From: Prevotella sp.
GTDB lineage: Bacteria > Bacteroidota > Bacteroidia > Bacteroidales > Bacteroidaceae
Length of the DNA stretch: 64,000 nucleotides
Assembly (NCBI GenBank): GCA_017548605.1
Contig: JAFYZT010000008.1
Span: 62,001-126,000 of the forward strand
Direction: 5' to 3'
Part shown: in pieces, positions 17,095 to 25,494 of the stretch
Layout of the letters: every line of letters starts with the position of its first letter
Numbering within the stretch: position 1 is the stretch's first letter
The notes under the pieces: generated by a model
Databases searched by the model: none
Told to the model about the DNA's origin: nothing
What the model saw: the letters and a program-made list of their open reading frames with translations, nothing else
Translations under genes and position numbers: made by a program

Positions 17095-17219
17095 TTTTTA
17101 CATTTGTTTTCAAGGGAGGTTGTTCGAGAGTCATTTCGTTCTTTTAATCCAATCTCTGGGTTTAAGGTCGAAATCCTATGAATAGAATGGGATAAGAGTG
17201 CTAATTGTGTCTAAATTAC

Positions 17220-20200
17220 TTAATCTAATAATATGAATGCCGCCCAGAATTGGGGCTTGTCAAACTGACCATTATCCACGGTGCGGAGGTGATGCTGTGC
17301 GTTCTGGAAGGCATCACGTTTCGATTGGCCTTGCAGCAGGTTCTCGTAGAATGCTGTCATGAGAATCTGCGTGGCCTCGTCGTTCACCTCCCATAGGCTC
17401 ATGACGATGGTCTGGGCCCCCGCCTTCTTGAAACCCCGTTGTAGCCCGAAGACTCCCTCACCTTGGTTGATGTCGCCGTTGCCCGTCTTGCACGCAGAGA
17501 GTACCACGAGGTCTAGACCGCGCAGGTCAAGTCGAGAGATTTCCTGTGCCGTGAGTACACCGTCATCCACGTCCAACGGCCTGTCTTCGCCGTGCAACGT
17601 TTCGTTGGCTCCTGCCATGAGCAGACCGCTGCGTGTGAGTGCCTTGTCCTCGAGGTCTGCCGCGCTGCGTTGGTCGTCATGTCCGAGGAAGCGAAGTTTA
17701 TCCTGACTTCTCGCATAGTCTGCCCTGTCCTCGGTGAGATAGAATCCGTGAGTTGCGATATGGATTATTCTTGGCGAGTGCGACGAGAGCGATTTCACAG
17801 ATGTCTCTGTGGCTTCCTTTCCTGTGGTCAAAGTAGCAATCTGTTTCTTAATGTCAAATGAAGCCTTGATTTCTTGCACCTCGGTGAGTGTTTGTGGCAA
17901 ATAGTTGGCCGTCATCCCACGAACATCCAGGCTGTCGATGAGAGAACGGTGCAGGGCAATGGATACTGAAGCCTCCCCCGTCCCCTCCAAAGGAGGGGTG
18001 CCGCTGATTGAGGCATTGTAATCAACTCCCCCGAACAAGGAAGCCGTAACGCGCTCCCCTCCTTGGGAGGGGTTGGGGGAGGTTTCCCTCACCCTCCCTT
18101 GGGGAGGGGCGGGGTGGATTTCAGCGCGGCTTTCAGAGAGGGCGATTATCTCCCTCGTCGTGGACAGCCGGTACATCTCATAGTTCTCCATTCCCGCCGC
18201 ATATTCGATGCCGATGTTGTGCAGTGCTCCTGCAGGTGAGAAAAAGATTCTCTTGATGCCCTTCAGTTCCTGTTGTAAAGGTTGCCACACAAGAGCAGTT
18301 ACTTCTGGGCAATGATAATACTGCTGGTCGCTGACTGATTGCAATTGCTGTTGCTCGAACAATGGTATGAACTTTGGTTCGGTATCATCCTTCCGCAGCG
18401 TGAGTGCAGCCACCATCGTGCTGTCTGAACCCCATACGTTAAAAGACAGGAATTCCACGGCTATCTCGTCACTCTTCAACGCCCCCTGCACATCTTGCCA
18501 TGTGGTTCGCAACTTGCGGGTGAAGTCTCCGTATACTTTTGAACGTTTTACTAATGCTTGTTCTTGTCGGTCAACTGCCTGTGCCAAAGAATCGGTATTG
18601 GTATGCCGCTCGGCGATGGGTGTCTCATACGATTTCTGCAATTGCATTCTGTTCATCTGCAGTTTCTCAAACATCCTCAGTGCCTCTTCGTCGCCGCTCT
18701 CCTGAATAAGTCGGTTCATTTCTATTTCCGTAGAAAGGAGCAGCCCCTTCGTAAATAGTGCCGATTTGTCGTAGAGGTCGGGGACGGTAGTGGCTTGGGA
18801 CTGATAAGTGAAGGAAGGGTAGATGTCTGTGAAATCATAGGAATCTTTTGCCCAGAACATCGAACGCTGGGTAGATGTTAATCCTGTGAATTGTTGTAGG
18901 GTGTTGGACTGTTTGATGGAAATGTTTTCATTATAGTATTTAAACATCTTGGTATAGTCGCCGAGATAGTAGTAATAATTGGCGAGGTTGCCCAGTGACG
19001 TGGCGTAATCGGGATGTTTCTCTCCGAGCACTTCCCTTTGGATTTCCATGGCCTTTGTTTCCATTTCCACCGCTTTGGCGTAGTCGCCGAGATGGGAGTA
19101 ATAACTAGCGAGGTTGCCCAGTGACGTGGCGTAGTCTGGATGTTTCTCTCCGAGCACTTCCCTTTGGATTTCCATGGCTTTCGTTCCCATTTCCACCGCC
19201 TTGGCATAGTCGCCGAGATTGGAGTAATAAAGGGCGAAGTTGTTCAGGGACAAGGCGTAATCTGGATGTTTCTCCCCGAGTGCTTCCCGAAGGATTTCCA
19301 TGGCTAGTGTTCCCATTTCCGCCGCCTTGTCGTAGTCGCCGAAATCGGAGTAATAAAGGGCGAGGTTGTTCAGGGACATGGCGTAGTTGGGATGTTTCTC
19401 CCCGAGTGCTTCCCGAAGGATTTCCATGGCTAGTGTTCCCATTTCCACCGCCTTGTCGTAGTTGCCGAGGCTGTAATAATAATTGGCGAGGCTGATTAGT
19501 GACGTGGCGTAATCGGGATGTTTCATTCCGAGCACTTCCTTTTGGATTTCCACGGCCTTTGTTCCCATTTCCACCGCCTTGGCGTAGTCACCGAGATGGG
19601 AGTAATAACCAGCGAGGTTGTTTAGTGAAATGGCGTAATCTGGATGTTTCTCCCCGAGTGCTTCCCGGAGGATCTCCATGGCTTGTGTTCCCATTTCCAC
19701 TGCCTTGTCGTAGTTGCCGAGGTAGTCATAATAATTGGCGAGGTTGATTCGTGATGTGGCGTAATCGGGATGTTTTTCTCCGAACATTTCCCTACGTATT
19801 TCCATGGCTAGTGTTCCTAGTTCCATCGCCTTGGCGTAGTCGCCGAGATAGTAGTAATAATTAGCGAGGTTGTTCAGTGACAAGGCGTAATCGGGATGTT
19901 TCTCTCCGAGCATTTCCCTGCGGATTTCCAAGGCCTTTGTTCCCGTTTCCACCGCCTTGGCATAGTCGCTGAGATGGGAGTAATACTCGGCGAGGTTACC
20001 CAGTGACGTGGCATAATCGGGATGTTTCTCTCCGAGCGTTTCCCTATAGATCTCCATGGCCTTTGTTCCCATTTCCACCGCCTTGTCGTAGTCGCCGAGG
20101 TTGTAATATTCAATACCAAGGTCATTATAACTATTTCCTAACAAGACCAGTGTTCGCCCATATTTCTCATCCTCTTGTTTGTTTAACTTTTCATACCCCT

Positions 20201-20357
20201 CTTTGCACATCTCCAACCACTTGATAGCATCTTGAGAATTACCTTGTTCAGATGCATCCAAGCCTCTATAAAACCACCCTTGTATTTCTATTTCCGTCTG
20301 TGCATATAACGAGATGGAAAATAAGAATGTTATGAAGAGAAGGACGATTTTTTTCAT
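17220..20357 (-). CDS. Secreted TPR-repeat CHAT-domain protein (CHAT1)
   Basis: 1045 residues. The ATG at 20357 starts a signal peptide (MKKIVLLFITFLFSISLYAQ); the longer frame runs through the promoter. Residues 89-466 are nine tandem 42-residue TPR units with the GEKHPDYA signature. After a helical linker, the C-terminal CHAT domain (caspase HetF-associated with TPRs) has His870 in ATHG and Cys956 in SACKTG, the expected protease dyad. Residues 746-796 are coded by three copies of an intergenic palindromic repeat (PNPSQGG, PPLEGTG) and are absent from the paralogue at 40169. It probably acts in the periplasm or outside the cell; the substrate is unknown. Confidence 0.9.
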   Translation of the reverse strand: MKKIVLLFITFLFSISLYAQTEIEIQGWFYRGLDASEQGNSQDAIKWLEMCKEGYEKLNKQEDEKYGRTLVLLGNSYNDLGIEYYNLGDYDKAVEMGTKAMEIYRETLGEKHPDYATSLGNLAEYYSHLSDYAKAVETGTKALEIRREMLGEKHPDYALSLNNLANYYYYLGDYAKAMELGTLAMEIRREMFGEKHPDYATSRINLANYYDYLGNYDKAVEMGTQAMEILREALGEKHPDYAISLNNLAGYYSHLGDYAKAVEMGTKAVEIQKEVLGMKHPDYATSLISLANYYYSLGNYDKAVEMGTLAMEILREALGEKHPNYAMSLNNLALYYSDFGDYDKAAEMGTLAMEILREALGEKHPDYALSLNNFALYYSNLGDYAKAVEMGTKAMEIQREVLGEKHPDYATSLGNLASYYSHLGDYAKAVEMETKAMEIQREVLGEKHPDYATSLGNLANYYYYLGDYTKMFKYYNENISIKQSNTLQQFTGLTSTQRSMFWAKDSYDFTDIYPSFTYQSQATTVPDLYDKSALFTKGLLLSTEIEMNRLIQESGDEEALRMFEKLQMNRMQLQKSYETPIAERHTNTDSLAQAVDRQEQALVKRSKVYGDFTRKLRTTWQDVQGALKSDEIAVEFLSFNVWGSDSTMVAALTLRKDDTEPKFIPLFEQQQLQSVSDQQYYHCPEVTALVWQPLQQELKGIKRIFFSPAGALHNIGIEYAAGMENYEMYRLSTTREIIALSESRAEIHPAPPQGRVRETSPNPSQGGERVTASLFGGVDYNASISGTPPLEGTGEASVSIALHRSLIDSLDVRGMTANYLPQTLTEVQEIKASFDIKKQIATLTTGKEATETSVKSLSSHSPRIIHIATHGFYLTEDRADYARSQDKLRFLGHDDQRSAADLEDKALTRSGLLMAGANETLHGEDRPLDVDDGVLTAQEISRLDLRGLDLVVLSACKTGNGDINQGEGVFGLQRGFKKAGAQTIVMSLWEVNDEATQILMTAFYENLLQGQSKRDAFQNAQHHLRTVDNGQFDKPQFWAAFILLD
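17972..18120. repeat. Three GC-rich palindrome copies inside the CHAT1 coding sequence
   Basis: Copies at 17972-18000, 18054-18084 and 18086-18120 match the intergenic family (CCTCC-AAAGGAGG or CTCCTTGGGAGGGG with a GGGGTGG-type tail). The reading frame stays open through all three, giving Pro/Gly-rich peptide in residues 746-796. Confidence 0.8.
18960..20093 (-). repeat. Nine tandem 126-base units coding the CHAT1 TPR array
   Basis: Each unit codes 42 residues with the pattern DYxKAVEMGTKAMEI then GEKHPDYAxSLxNLA. The two units nearest the CHAT end differ at few residues, so the array looks recently expanded. Confidence 0.85.
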
Positions 20358-20474
20358 GGATAAACGGTTATCTTGGTTGTCATATAATGTATCCTTAACA
20401 TATAGCATTGTCAAAAATGGGTTGCCAATAATGATTTCTGTCTGGATGCTGTGATTGTCGATGTAATTCGAGTA

Positions 20475-20505
20475 CAAAAATAGATAAAATTTTTAGTTTT
20501 TGCAA
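20475..20505 (-). promoter_or_regulatory. Promoter for CHAT1
   Basis: Minus strand: TTG (20505-20503), a 20-base spacer, TATTTTTG (20482-20475). It leaves a leader of about 110 bases before the ATG at 20357. Confidence 0.65.
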
Positions 20506-20790
20506 GTGTATAGATAAAATGCTATAGTATTCGCAGTGGAATAATTGACAATAGGTTGTTTTCGAAGACATCGACAACTCAAATAGGTTTCATTAAAATA
20601 ACAAAAGAACAAGAGTATGACGATGAGAGAGGTAAAACACTTAAGTTGCTTTGTGTGAACGAAAATGGGCCATTAATCCTTTCATTCTCGCTGTTTTTGC
20701 CATAGAAATGTAAAAGCAGCGAACTTTTTTCTATAAAAATGCAACAATTTGCAATTAATGTGCCAAAAATGAATTTTTATGCTAAAAGAT
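20506..20790. other. Spacer between divergent CHAT1 and kor genes
   Basis: No convincing gene. A 13-codon frame (20619-20660) is too short to support. A hairpin with a T run lies at 20688-20730 and is listed separately. Otherwise A/T-rich. Confidence 0.5.
20688..20730 (+). terminator. Orphan terminator-like hairpin
   Basis: TCGCTG(TTTT) pairs with (AAAA)CAGCGA with one bulge, followed by AAC and T6, oriented on the plus strand. No plus-strand gene precedes it, so it may end a small RNA or be a remnant. Confidence 0.35.
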
Positions 20791-20821
20791 TTTGCTATGT
20801 CGAGATTATTTAAGACCTTTG
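20791..20821 (+). promoter_or_regulatory. Promoter for korAB
   Basis: TTTTG ending at 20794, a 19-base spacer, GACCTTTG (20814-20821) followed by CACGC. The -7 box differs from TAnnTTTG at its first base. Confidence 0.45.
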
Positions 20822-20903
20822 CACGCAAAATTATAGATTTTTCAATTTCCTAAGTTATAATAAGGAAGAAAAAAGGTAACAATCGCGAAAATTTAAATCA
20901 GTT

Positions 20904-22748
20904 ATGGCTGAAGCATTGGAAGTGAAAGAATTGGAACAAGTAGTAGTCCGTTTTTCGGGCGACTCCGGCGACGGCATGCAGCTGGCCGGAAACATTTTCT
21001 CTACCGTGTCGGCATCGGTGGGTAACGGCATATCTACGTTTCCCGACTATCCTGCCGATATTCGTGCTCCGCAAGGGTCGCTCACAGGAGTAAGTGGTTT
21101 TCAGGTTCATATCGGCTCGGGTAAGGTGTACACCCCCGGTGACCTGTGCGACGTATTGGTGGCGATGAATGCCGCCGCACTGAAGACACAGTACCGTTAT
21201 GCCAAACCGCAGGCCACCATCATCATTGACACCGACAGTTTCGGACCGAACGACCTGAAAAAGGCACAGTTCGAAACACCTGACTACCTGGGTGAGATGG
21301 GCATCGACCCTGACCGCGTGGTGCAGTGCCCGTTGACGACGATGGTGAAAGATTGTCTGGCCGACAGCGGCATGGACAACAAGGCCATCCTTAAATGCCG
21401 CAACATGTTCGCGCTGGGTCTGGTATGCTGGCTCTTCAACCGCGACCTGAACCTAGTGAACAACTTCCTGCGTGAGAAATTCGCCAAGAAACCTGCCATC
21501 GCGGAGAGTAATATCAAGGTGGTGCAGGCTGGCTACGACTACGGTCATAACGTTCACGCCTCCGTGCCCGCCACCTACCGCATAGAGTCGAAGGAGAAGG
21601 TGCCGGGACGTTACATGGACATCACGGGCAACAAAGCCACGGCCTACGGTCTGATAGCAGCTGCTGAGAAAGCGGGACTCAAGCTCTTCCTCGGTTCCTA
21701 TCCTATCACCCCCGCCACCGACATTCTGCATGAGTTGTCGAAACATAAGTCATTGGGCGTGATGACCGTGCAGTGCGAGGATGAGATATCGGGCGCAGCC
21801 AGCGCCATCGGTGCCGCCTTTGCCGGTGCCCTCGCTGCCACATCGACCTCCGGACCAGGTATCTGTCTGAAGTCAGAGGCCATGAACCTAGCTGTTATCG
21901 ACGAGCTGCCACTTGTCATCATCGACGTACAACGTGGCGGTCCTTCCACGGGTCTGCCGACGAAGAGCGAACAGACCGACCTTTTGCAGGTGCTTTATGG
22001 TCGCAACGGTGAATCGCCGATGCCCGTCATCGCCGCCACTTCGCCTACCAACTGCTTCGATGCTGCCTACGCAGCCGCGAAGATGGCACTCGAGCACCTC
22101 ACCCCTGTGGTGCTGCTTACGGATGCTTTCGTGGCCAACGGCTCTGCGGCATGGAAGCTGCCGACGATGGCTGAGTTGCCGGAAATACATCCCCATTACG
22201 TCACGCCGGAAATGAAAGGTAATTACACCCCGTATTTCCGCGATGAGGAGTCGCTGGTGCGTTATTGGGCTATTCCCGGACAGGAGGGCTACACCCATAT
22301 CCTTGGCGGTCTGGAGAAAGATGGTAAGACAGGTGCTATCAGTACCGACCCAGAGAACCATGACCTCATGTGCCGGCTTCGTGCCGACAAGGTAGCTCGT
22401 ATCGCCGTGCCCGACCTGCAGGTGGAGGGTGATGTTGACGATGCCGAACTGCTTATCGTGGGCTTCGGCGGTACTTACGGCCATCTCTATTCGGCTATGG
22501 AGGCACTTCGTGCCAAAGGTCACAAGGTGGCTCACGCTCATTTTGAGTTCATCAACCCGCTGCCCGCTAACGCTGCAGAGGTACTGAAGAGATACCCGAA
22601 GGTGGTGGTGGCAGAACAGAACCTCGGTCAATTGGCGGCATATCTGCGCACCAAGGTCGACAACTTCGTTCCCTACCAGTTCAACGAGGTCAAAGGACAA
22701 CCGTTTGTGGAAAACCAGCTAATAAAATATTTTGAAAGTCTAATATAA
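20904..22748 (+). CDS. korA: 2-oxoacid:ferredoxin oxidoreductase, fused gamma-alpha subunit
   Basis: 614 residues. The N-terminal ~190 residues are the gamma domain (VVRFSGDSGDGMQLAGN), followed by the alpha pyrimidine-binding domain (GNKATAYGLIAAAEKAGLK, GPSTGLPTKSEQTDL) and a C-terminal transketolase-like domain. With the beta subunit it decarboxylates a 2-oxoacid, most likely 2-oxoglutarate, to an acyl-CoA and reduces ferredoxin; run in reverse it fixes CO2. The gamma-alpha fusion is usual for 2-oxoglutarate enzymes of Bacteroidota. Substrate choice cannot be read from the sequence. The beta gene follows after an unusually long spacer. Confidence 0.93.
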   Translation: MAEALEVKELEQVVVRFSGDSGDGMQLAGNIFSTVSASVGNGISTFPDYPADIRAPQGSLTGVSGFQVHIGSGKVYTPGDLCDVLVAMNAAALKTQYRYAKPQATIIIDTDSFGPNDLKKAQFETPDYLGEMGIDPDRVVQCPLTTMVKDCLADSGMDNKAILKCRNMFALGLVCWLFNRDLNLVNNFLREKFAKKPAIAESNIKVVQAGYDYGHNVHASVPATYRIESKEKVPGRYMDITGNKATAYGLIAAAEKAGLKLFLGSYPITPATDILHELSKHKSLGVMTVQCEDEISGAASAIGAAFAGALAATSTSGPGICLKSEAMNLAVIDELPLVIIDVQRGGPSTGLPTKSEQTDLLQVLYGRNGESPMPVIAATSPTNCFDAAYAAAKMALEHLTPVVLLTDAFVANGSAAWKLPTMAELPEIHPHYVTPEMKGNYTPYFRDEESLVRYWAIPGQEGYTHILGGLEKDGKTGAISTDPENHDLMCRLRADKVARIAVPDLQVEGDVDDAELLIVGFGGTYGHLYSAMEALRAKGHKVAHAHFEFINPLPANAAEVLKRYPKVVVAEQNLGQLAAYLRTKVDNFVPYQFNEVKGQPFVENQLIKYFESLI

Positions 22749-22945
22749 ATTGTCGACAACGAATTTGACGAATGAAACGAATCGACAACGATTATTATAT
22801 TTTTGTTATTTTGGCATGGATGATAAACGGCCTTTTATAAAATATCCTCAAAAAAGCTACAAGATAATTGGAGCTGAATATATTAAATCATTCGAAGATA
22901 ATTCGTTTAATTTGTATAATTCGTTGTAGAAAAAGTAATAATAAT
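22749..22945. repeat. korA-korB spacer with repeated words
   Basis: A 197-base spacer between two subunit genes. It holds the palindrome TTGTCGACAA (22750-22759), CGACAACGA twice (22754 and 22783), and AATTCGTT/AATTCG-type words four times, the last near 22917. No gene is supported. Confidence 0.55.
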
Positions 22946-23959
22946 ATGATTCAGTACACTTCACAAGATTATAAAAAAGGGCAGCCGCGGTGGTGCCCGG
23001 GTTGTGGTGACCATTTCTTCCTCGCCTCGTTGCATAAAGCCATGGCTGAAGTGGGTGTGGCACCCCATGAGATGGCAGTCATCTCCGGTATCGGCTGTTC
23101 CAGCCGTCTGCCTTATTATGTGAATACCTACGCCATGCAGACCATTCACGGTCGTGCGGCGGCCATTGCCACAGGTGCCAAGGTGGCTAATCCCAACCTA
23201 ACAATATGGCAGGTGTCAGGTGATGGCGACGGTCTGGCTATTGGTGGTAACCATTTCATCCATGCCATGCGTCGTAACATCGACTTGAACATGATATTGC
23301 TGAATAACCGTATCTACGGACTGACGAAGGGACAGTATTCACCTACCAGTCCACGCGGTTTCGTGTCGAAGTCGAGTCCCTATGGCACTGTAGAAGACCC
23401 CTTCCGTCCGGCTGAGCTGTGCTTCGGTGCCCGTGGCCGTTTCTTCGCCCGTGCCGTGGCGACTGATGCCCAGGGAACTGTAGATATTCTCAAGGCTGCC
23501 TATGAACATAAGGGCGCCGCAGTGTGCGAGATTCTTCAGAACTGCGTCATCTTCAACAACGGTACGCACGACTCCGTATATAACAAAGAGGGTCGTAAGA
23601 AAAATGCTATCTATGTGCGCCATGGTGAGAAACTTATCTTCGGTGAGAACGATGAATTCGGTTTGGTGCAGGAAGGTTTTGGTTTGAAGGTGGTAAAAAT
23701 CGGCGAAGACGGTTATACCCTCGATGACGTGCTCGTGCATGATGCTCACTGCGAGGACAACACCCTGCAACTGAAACTGGCCATGATGGATCCCGAGAAT
23801 GGCTTCCCCGTAGCACTTGGCGTTATCCGCGATGTAGAGGCTCCCACCTACGATGCTGCCGTACACGAGCAGATAGCCCAGGTGAGCGACCAGAAGAAAT
23901 ATCACAATTTTGAGGAGTTGCTCATGACCAACGATACTTGGGAAGTGGTTGAAGGGTAA
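22946..23959 (+). CDS. korB: 2-oxoacid:ferredoxin oxidoreductase, beta subunit
   Basis: 337 residues. It binds thiamine diphosphate: GDGDGLAIGGNHF and NNRIYGLTKGQYSPT are the cofactor motifs, and CPGCGDH near the N-terminus is the conserved family motif. The ATG at 22946 (MIQYTSQDYKKG) is the usual start; the longer frame from 22868 runs through repeat words in the spacer. It pairs with korA. Transcription ends at a strong hairpin at 24059. Confidence 0.93.
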   Translation: MIQYTSQDYKKGQPRWCPGCGDHFFLASLHKAMAEVGVAPHEMAVISGIGCSSRLPYYVNTYAMQTIHGRAAAIATGAKVANPNLTIWQVSGDGDGLAIGGNHFIHAMRRNIDLNMILLNNRIYGLTKGQYSPTSPRGFVSKSSPYGTVEDPFRPAELCFGARGRFFARAVATDAQGTVDILKAAYEHKGAAVCEILQNCVIFNNGTHDSVYNKEGRKKNAIYVRHGEKLIFGENDEFGLVQEGFGLKVVKIGEDGYTLDDVLVHDAHCEDNTLQLKLAMMDPENGFPVALGVIRDVEAPTYDAAVHEQIAQVSDQKKYHNFEELLMTNDTWEVVEG

Positions 23960-23996
23960 AAATACCCACCCCCAACCCCTCCCCAAGGGAGGGGAG
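23960..23996. repeat. GC-rich palindrome copy
   Basis: Starts at the base after the korB stop: AAATACCCACCCCC, then AACCCCTCCCC-AAGGGAGGGG. Reverse orientation relative to the copies at 25136 and 37941, sharing the AATACCCACCC tail. Confidence 0.75.
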
Positions 23997-24058
23997 ATGA
24001 ATGGCGGGGAAGGGTAAATAAGGTAAAAAAGTAAAAGGGGGATTAGGTAATAAATTGG

Positions 24059-24094
24059 AAAGGGGAACCGATGAATGGCCATCGGTTCCCCTTT
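24059..24094. terminator. Shared terminator of korAB (+) and upp (-)
   Basis: A perfect 15-base stem (AAAGGGGAACCGATG and its complement) with a 6-base loop; T-rich sequence follows on each strand. Confidence 0.8.
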
Positions 24095-24104
24095 ATATTT
24101 GTGC

Positions 24105-24170
24105 TCTGGACTATTGGCTTCTAACTTCTTCTAACTCCTCCTTACTTCTTTTAACTCCTTACAACTGGAG
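24105..24170. repeat. Word repeat downstream of upp
   Basis: Degenerate TTCTAACTCC/CTTACTTCTT/TTAACTCCTT words in tandem between the shared terminator and the upp stop codon. Confidence 0.5.
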
Positions 24171-24185
24171 CTTGCTGAAGTTGAA

Positions 24186-24842
24186 TTATAATTTCTCGCC
24201 GTAGCAGAGGTCGCCACAGTCGCCGAAGCCTGGAACGATATATTTGTGTTCGTTCATGCCTGGGTCGATGGCAGCGCACCAGAGGGTGGTGTCTTCTGGT
24301 ACGGCCTGGCGCACGATGTCGATGCCCTCTTCTGTGCCGATGACGCAGGCGATATGCAGGGCGGCAGGTTTGCCCGTCTTGAGCAGCGCCTCATAGCTGG
24401 CAGCCATGGAGCCGCCGGTGGCCAGCATGGGGTCTGCAATGATGAGCGTCTTACCCTCGATGGTGGGCGATGCCATATATTCAGTATGTACGCCTACTTC
24501 GGTATGCTCGCGGTTGGTGTACATGCGGAATGCTGAGACGAAGGCGTTGGCGGCATGGTCAAACACGTCGAGGAACCCCTCGTGGAAAGGCAGTCCGGCC
24601 CGCAGGATAGTGGCCAGGAGGATGTCATCGGTAGGCAGGTCGATTCGAGCCGTGCCCAGAGGTGTGGTCACCTCACGTGGCTGATAACTGAGAACTTTGG
24701 AGATTTCATAAGCCATCATCTGGCCGATGCGGCGTATGTTGTTACGGAATAGTTGGCGGTTCTGCTGATACTCAGTATCACGAATCTCTGCCAGATATTG
24801 GTTGATGACGGAATGGCCATCGCTCAGATTGATGATATTCAT
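24186..24842 (-). CDS. upp: Uracil phosphoribosyltransferase
   Basis: 218 residues. It makes UMP from uracil and PRPP in pyrimidine salvage. Seen: ILRAGLPFHEGF, the PRPP loop as IADPMLATGGSM, and a C-terminal uracil-binding segment (IVPGFGDCGD). Normal family length. It has a predicted leader of about 440 bases (promoter at 25289) that contains two GC-rich palindromes and a GGAGTTAAAATG word array, a layout also found upstream of rbfA. It converges on korAB at a shared terminator. Confidence 0.95.
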   Translation of the reverse strand: MNIINLSDGHSVINQYLAEIRDTEYQQNRQLFRNNIRRIGQMMAYEISKVLSYQPREVTTPLGTARIDLPTDDILLATILRAGLPFHEGFLDVFDHAANAFVSAFRMYTNREHTEVGVHTEYMASPTIEGKTLIIADPMLATGGSMAASYEALLKTGKPAALHIACVIGTEEGIDIVRQAVPEDTTLWCAAIDPGMNEHKYIVPGFGDCGDLCYGEKL

Positions 24843-24859
24843 GATGATATTTTTTATCG

Positions 24860-24921
24860 AAGTTAAAGTGGGAGTTTTTGTTTAATCGGGAGTTAAAGTG
24901 GAAGTTAAAATGGAAGTTAAT
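24860..24921. repeat. GGAGTTAAAATG word array upstream of upp
   Basis: Degenerate tandem words (AAGTTAAAGTGG, GGAGTTAAAGTGG, AAGTTAAAATGG) ending in AAGTTAATTCGC. A close relative lies at 37791-37890, 12 bases before the rbfA start, in the same relation to a minus-strand gene. Confidence 0.7.
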
Positions 24922-25040
24922 TCGCGTCGCTATTTTTTGAATGTTGATTTTTGAATTTTGATTGTTGACGAGTTGTTGAGACATATGTCGAAAAATTGTC
25001 GCTTCGCGATTCTGATTTATCAATGAAGAATTTATAGGGT

Positions 25041-25068
25041 ATTCTCTTGCTCCTTGCCCCCTGCTCCT
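25041..25068 (+). repeat. Left member of the inverted repeat pair around pckA
   Basis: A 28-base word array beginning ATTCTCTTGCTCC. The reverse complement of 27121-27148 matches it at 25 of 28 positions by eye. Related words occur at 36146-36170 and 54547-54575. Confidence 0.7.
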
Positions 25069-25073
25069 TCATT

Positions 25074-25104
25074 CCCCCTCCCTTTGGGAGGGTTGGGGTG
25101 GGTT
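25074..25104. repeat. GC-rich palindrome copy
   Basis: CCCCCTCCCTTTGGGAGGG followed by TTGGGGTGGG, in the upp leader region. Confidence 0.75.
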
Positions 25105-25135
25105 CTCACCACTTACCTCTTACCCCTTCTTTGCT

Positions 25136-25172
25136 CCCCTCCCTTGGGGAGGGGTCGGGGGTGGGTATTTTA
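25136..25172. repeat. GC-rich palindrome copy with GGGTATTTTA tail
   Basis: CCCCTCCCTTGGGGAGGGG, then TCGGGGGTGGGTATTTTA; same orientation as the copy at 25074, about 60 bases away. Confidence 0.75.
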
Positions 25173-25288
25173 ATTCTTTTACTTTTTTACCCTTCAAGGC
25201 TTATTGTCCTGCACGAAGTGCATAACTTCCTTTTATTACTTCCAATTTTACTTCCTTTCAGTTACTTCCAATTAATAATTGTTTGCTG

Positions 25289-25296
25289 CAAAGATA
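25289..25296 (-). promoter_or_regulatory. -7 box, probably for upp
   Basis: TATCTTTG on the minus strand, followed by CAGC. The nearest -33 TTG is 24 bases away, longer than usual. It would give a leader of about 440 bases. Confidence 0.4.
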
Positions 25297-25372
25297 ATTA
25301 TTTTTGTAAAGTGAATATGTCAAAATGATTGCCAAAGCGAGCGTTTTTAAAAACTTTAACCAAAAATCGATG

Positions 25373-25400
25373 ATTGCACGCGCTTTTTTGGGTGTGCAAT
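25373..25400. promoter_or_regulatory. Inverted repeat upstream of the pckA -7 box
   Basis: ATTGCAC, 14 bases, GTGCAAT; it ends 26 bases upstream of the -7 box at 25426. A possible activator or repressor site for a gluconeogenic gene (inference). Confidence 0.3.
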
Positions 25401-25425
25401 GACGGGGAAAGCCCCAAAAAATTCG

Positions 25426-25433
25426 TACCTTTG
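25426..25433 (+). promoter_or_regulatory. -7 box for pckA
   Basis: TACCTTTG, 62 bases before the ATG. No TTG at normal spacing, which would suit activator dependence. Confidence 0.5.
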
Positions 25434-25494
25434 TAGCCGAATTTTTGAGATATGTATTTCGGATATAATATTCACAACTTAAATAAAACAAAAA

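Larger units (their letters stand above)
24922..25288. other. upp leader region / spacer content
   Basis: No gene is seen. In order it holds TTGAATNTTGAT-type words (24945-24990), an inverted-pair repeat (25041), GC-rich palindromes (25074 and 25136) and further CTTCC/TTACTTCC words up to the upp -7 box. Confidence 0.55.

Noticed and set aside
18960-20093. Regular repeats that could be read as a CRISPR array
   Set aside because: Period is 126 bases, in frame and coding for TPR units; no conserved short repeat with unique spacers and no cas genes.
20619-20660. 13-codon frame in the CHAT1-kor spacer
   Set aside because: Too short, no promoter or conserved feature.
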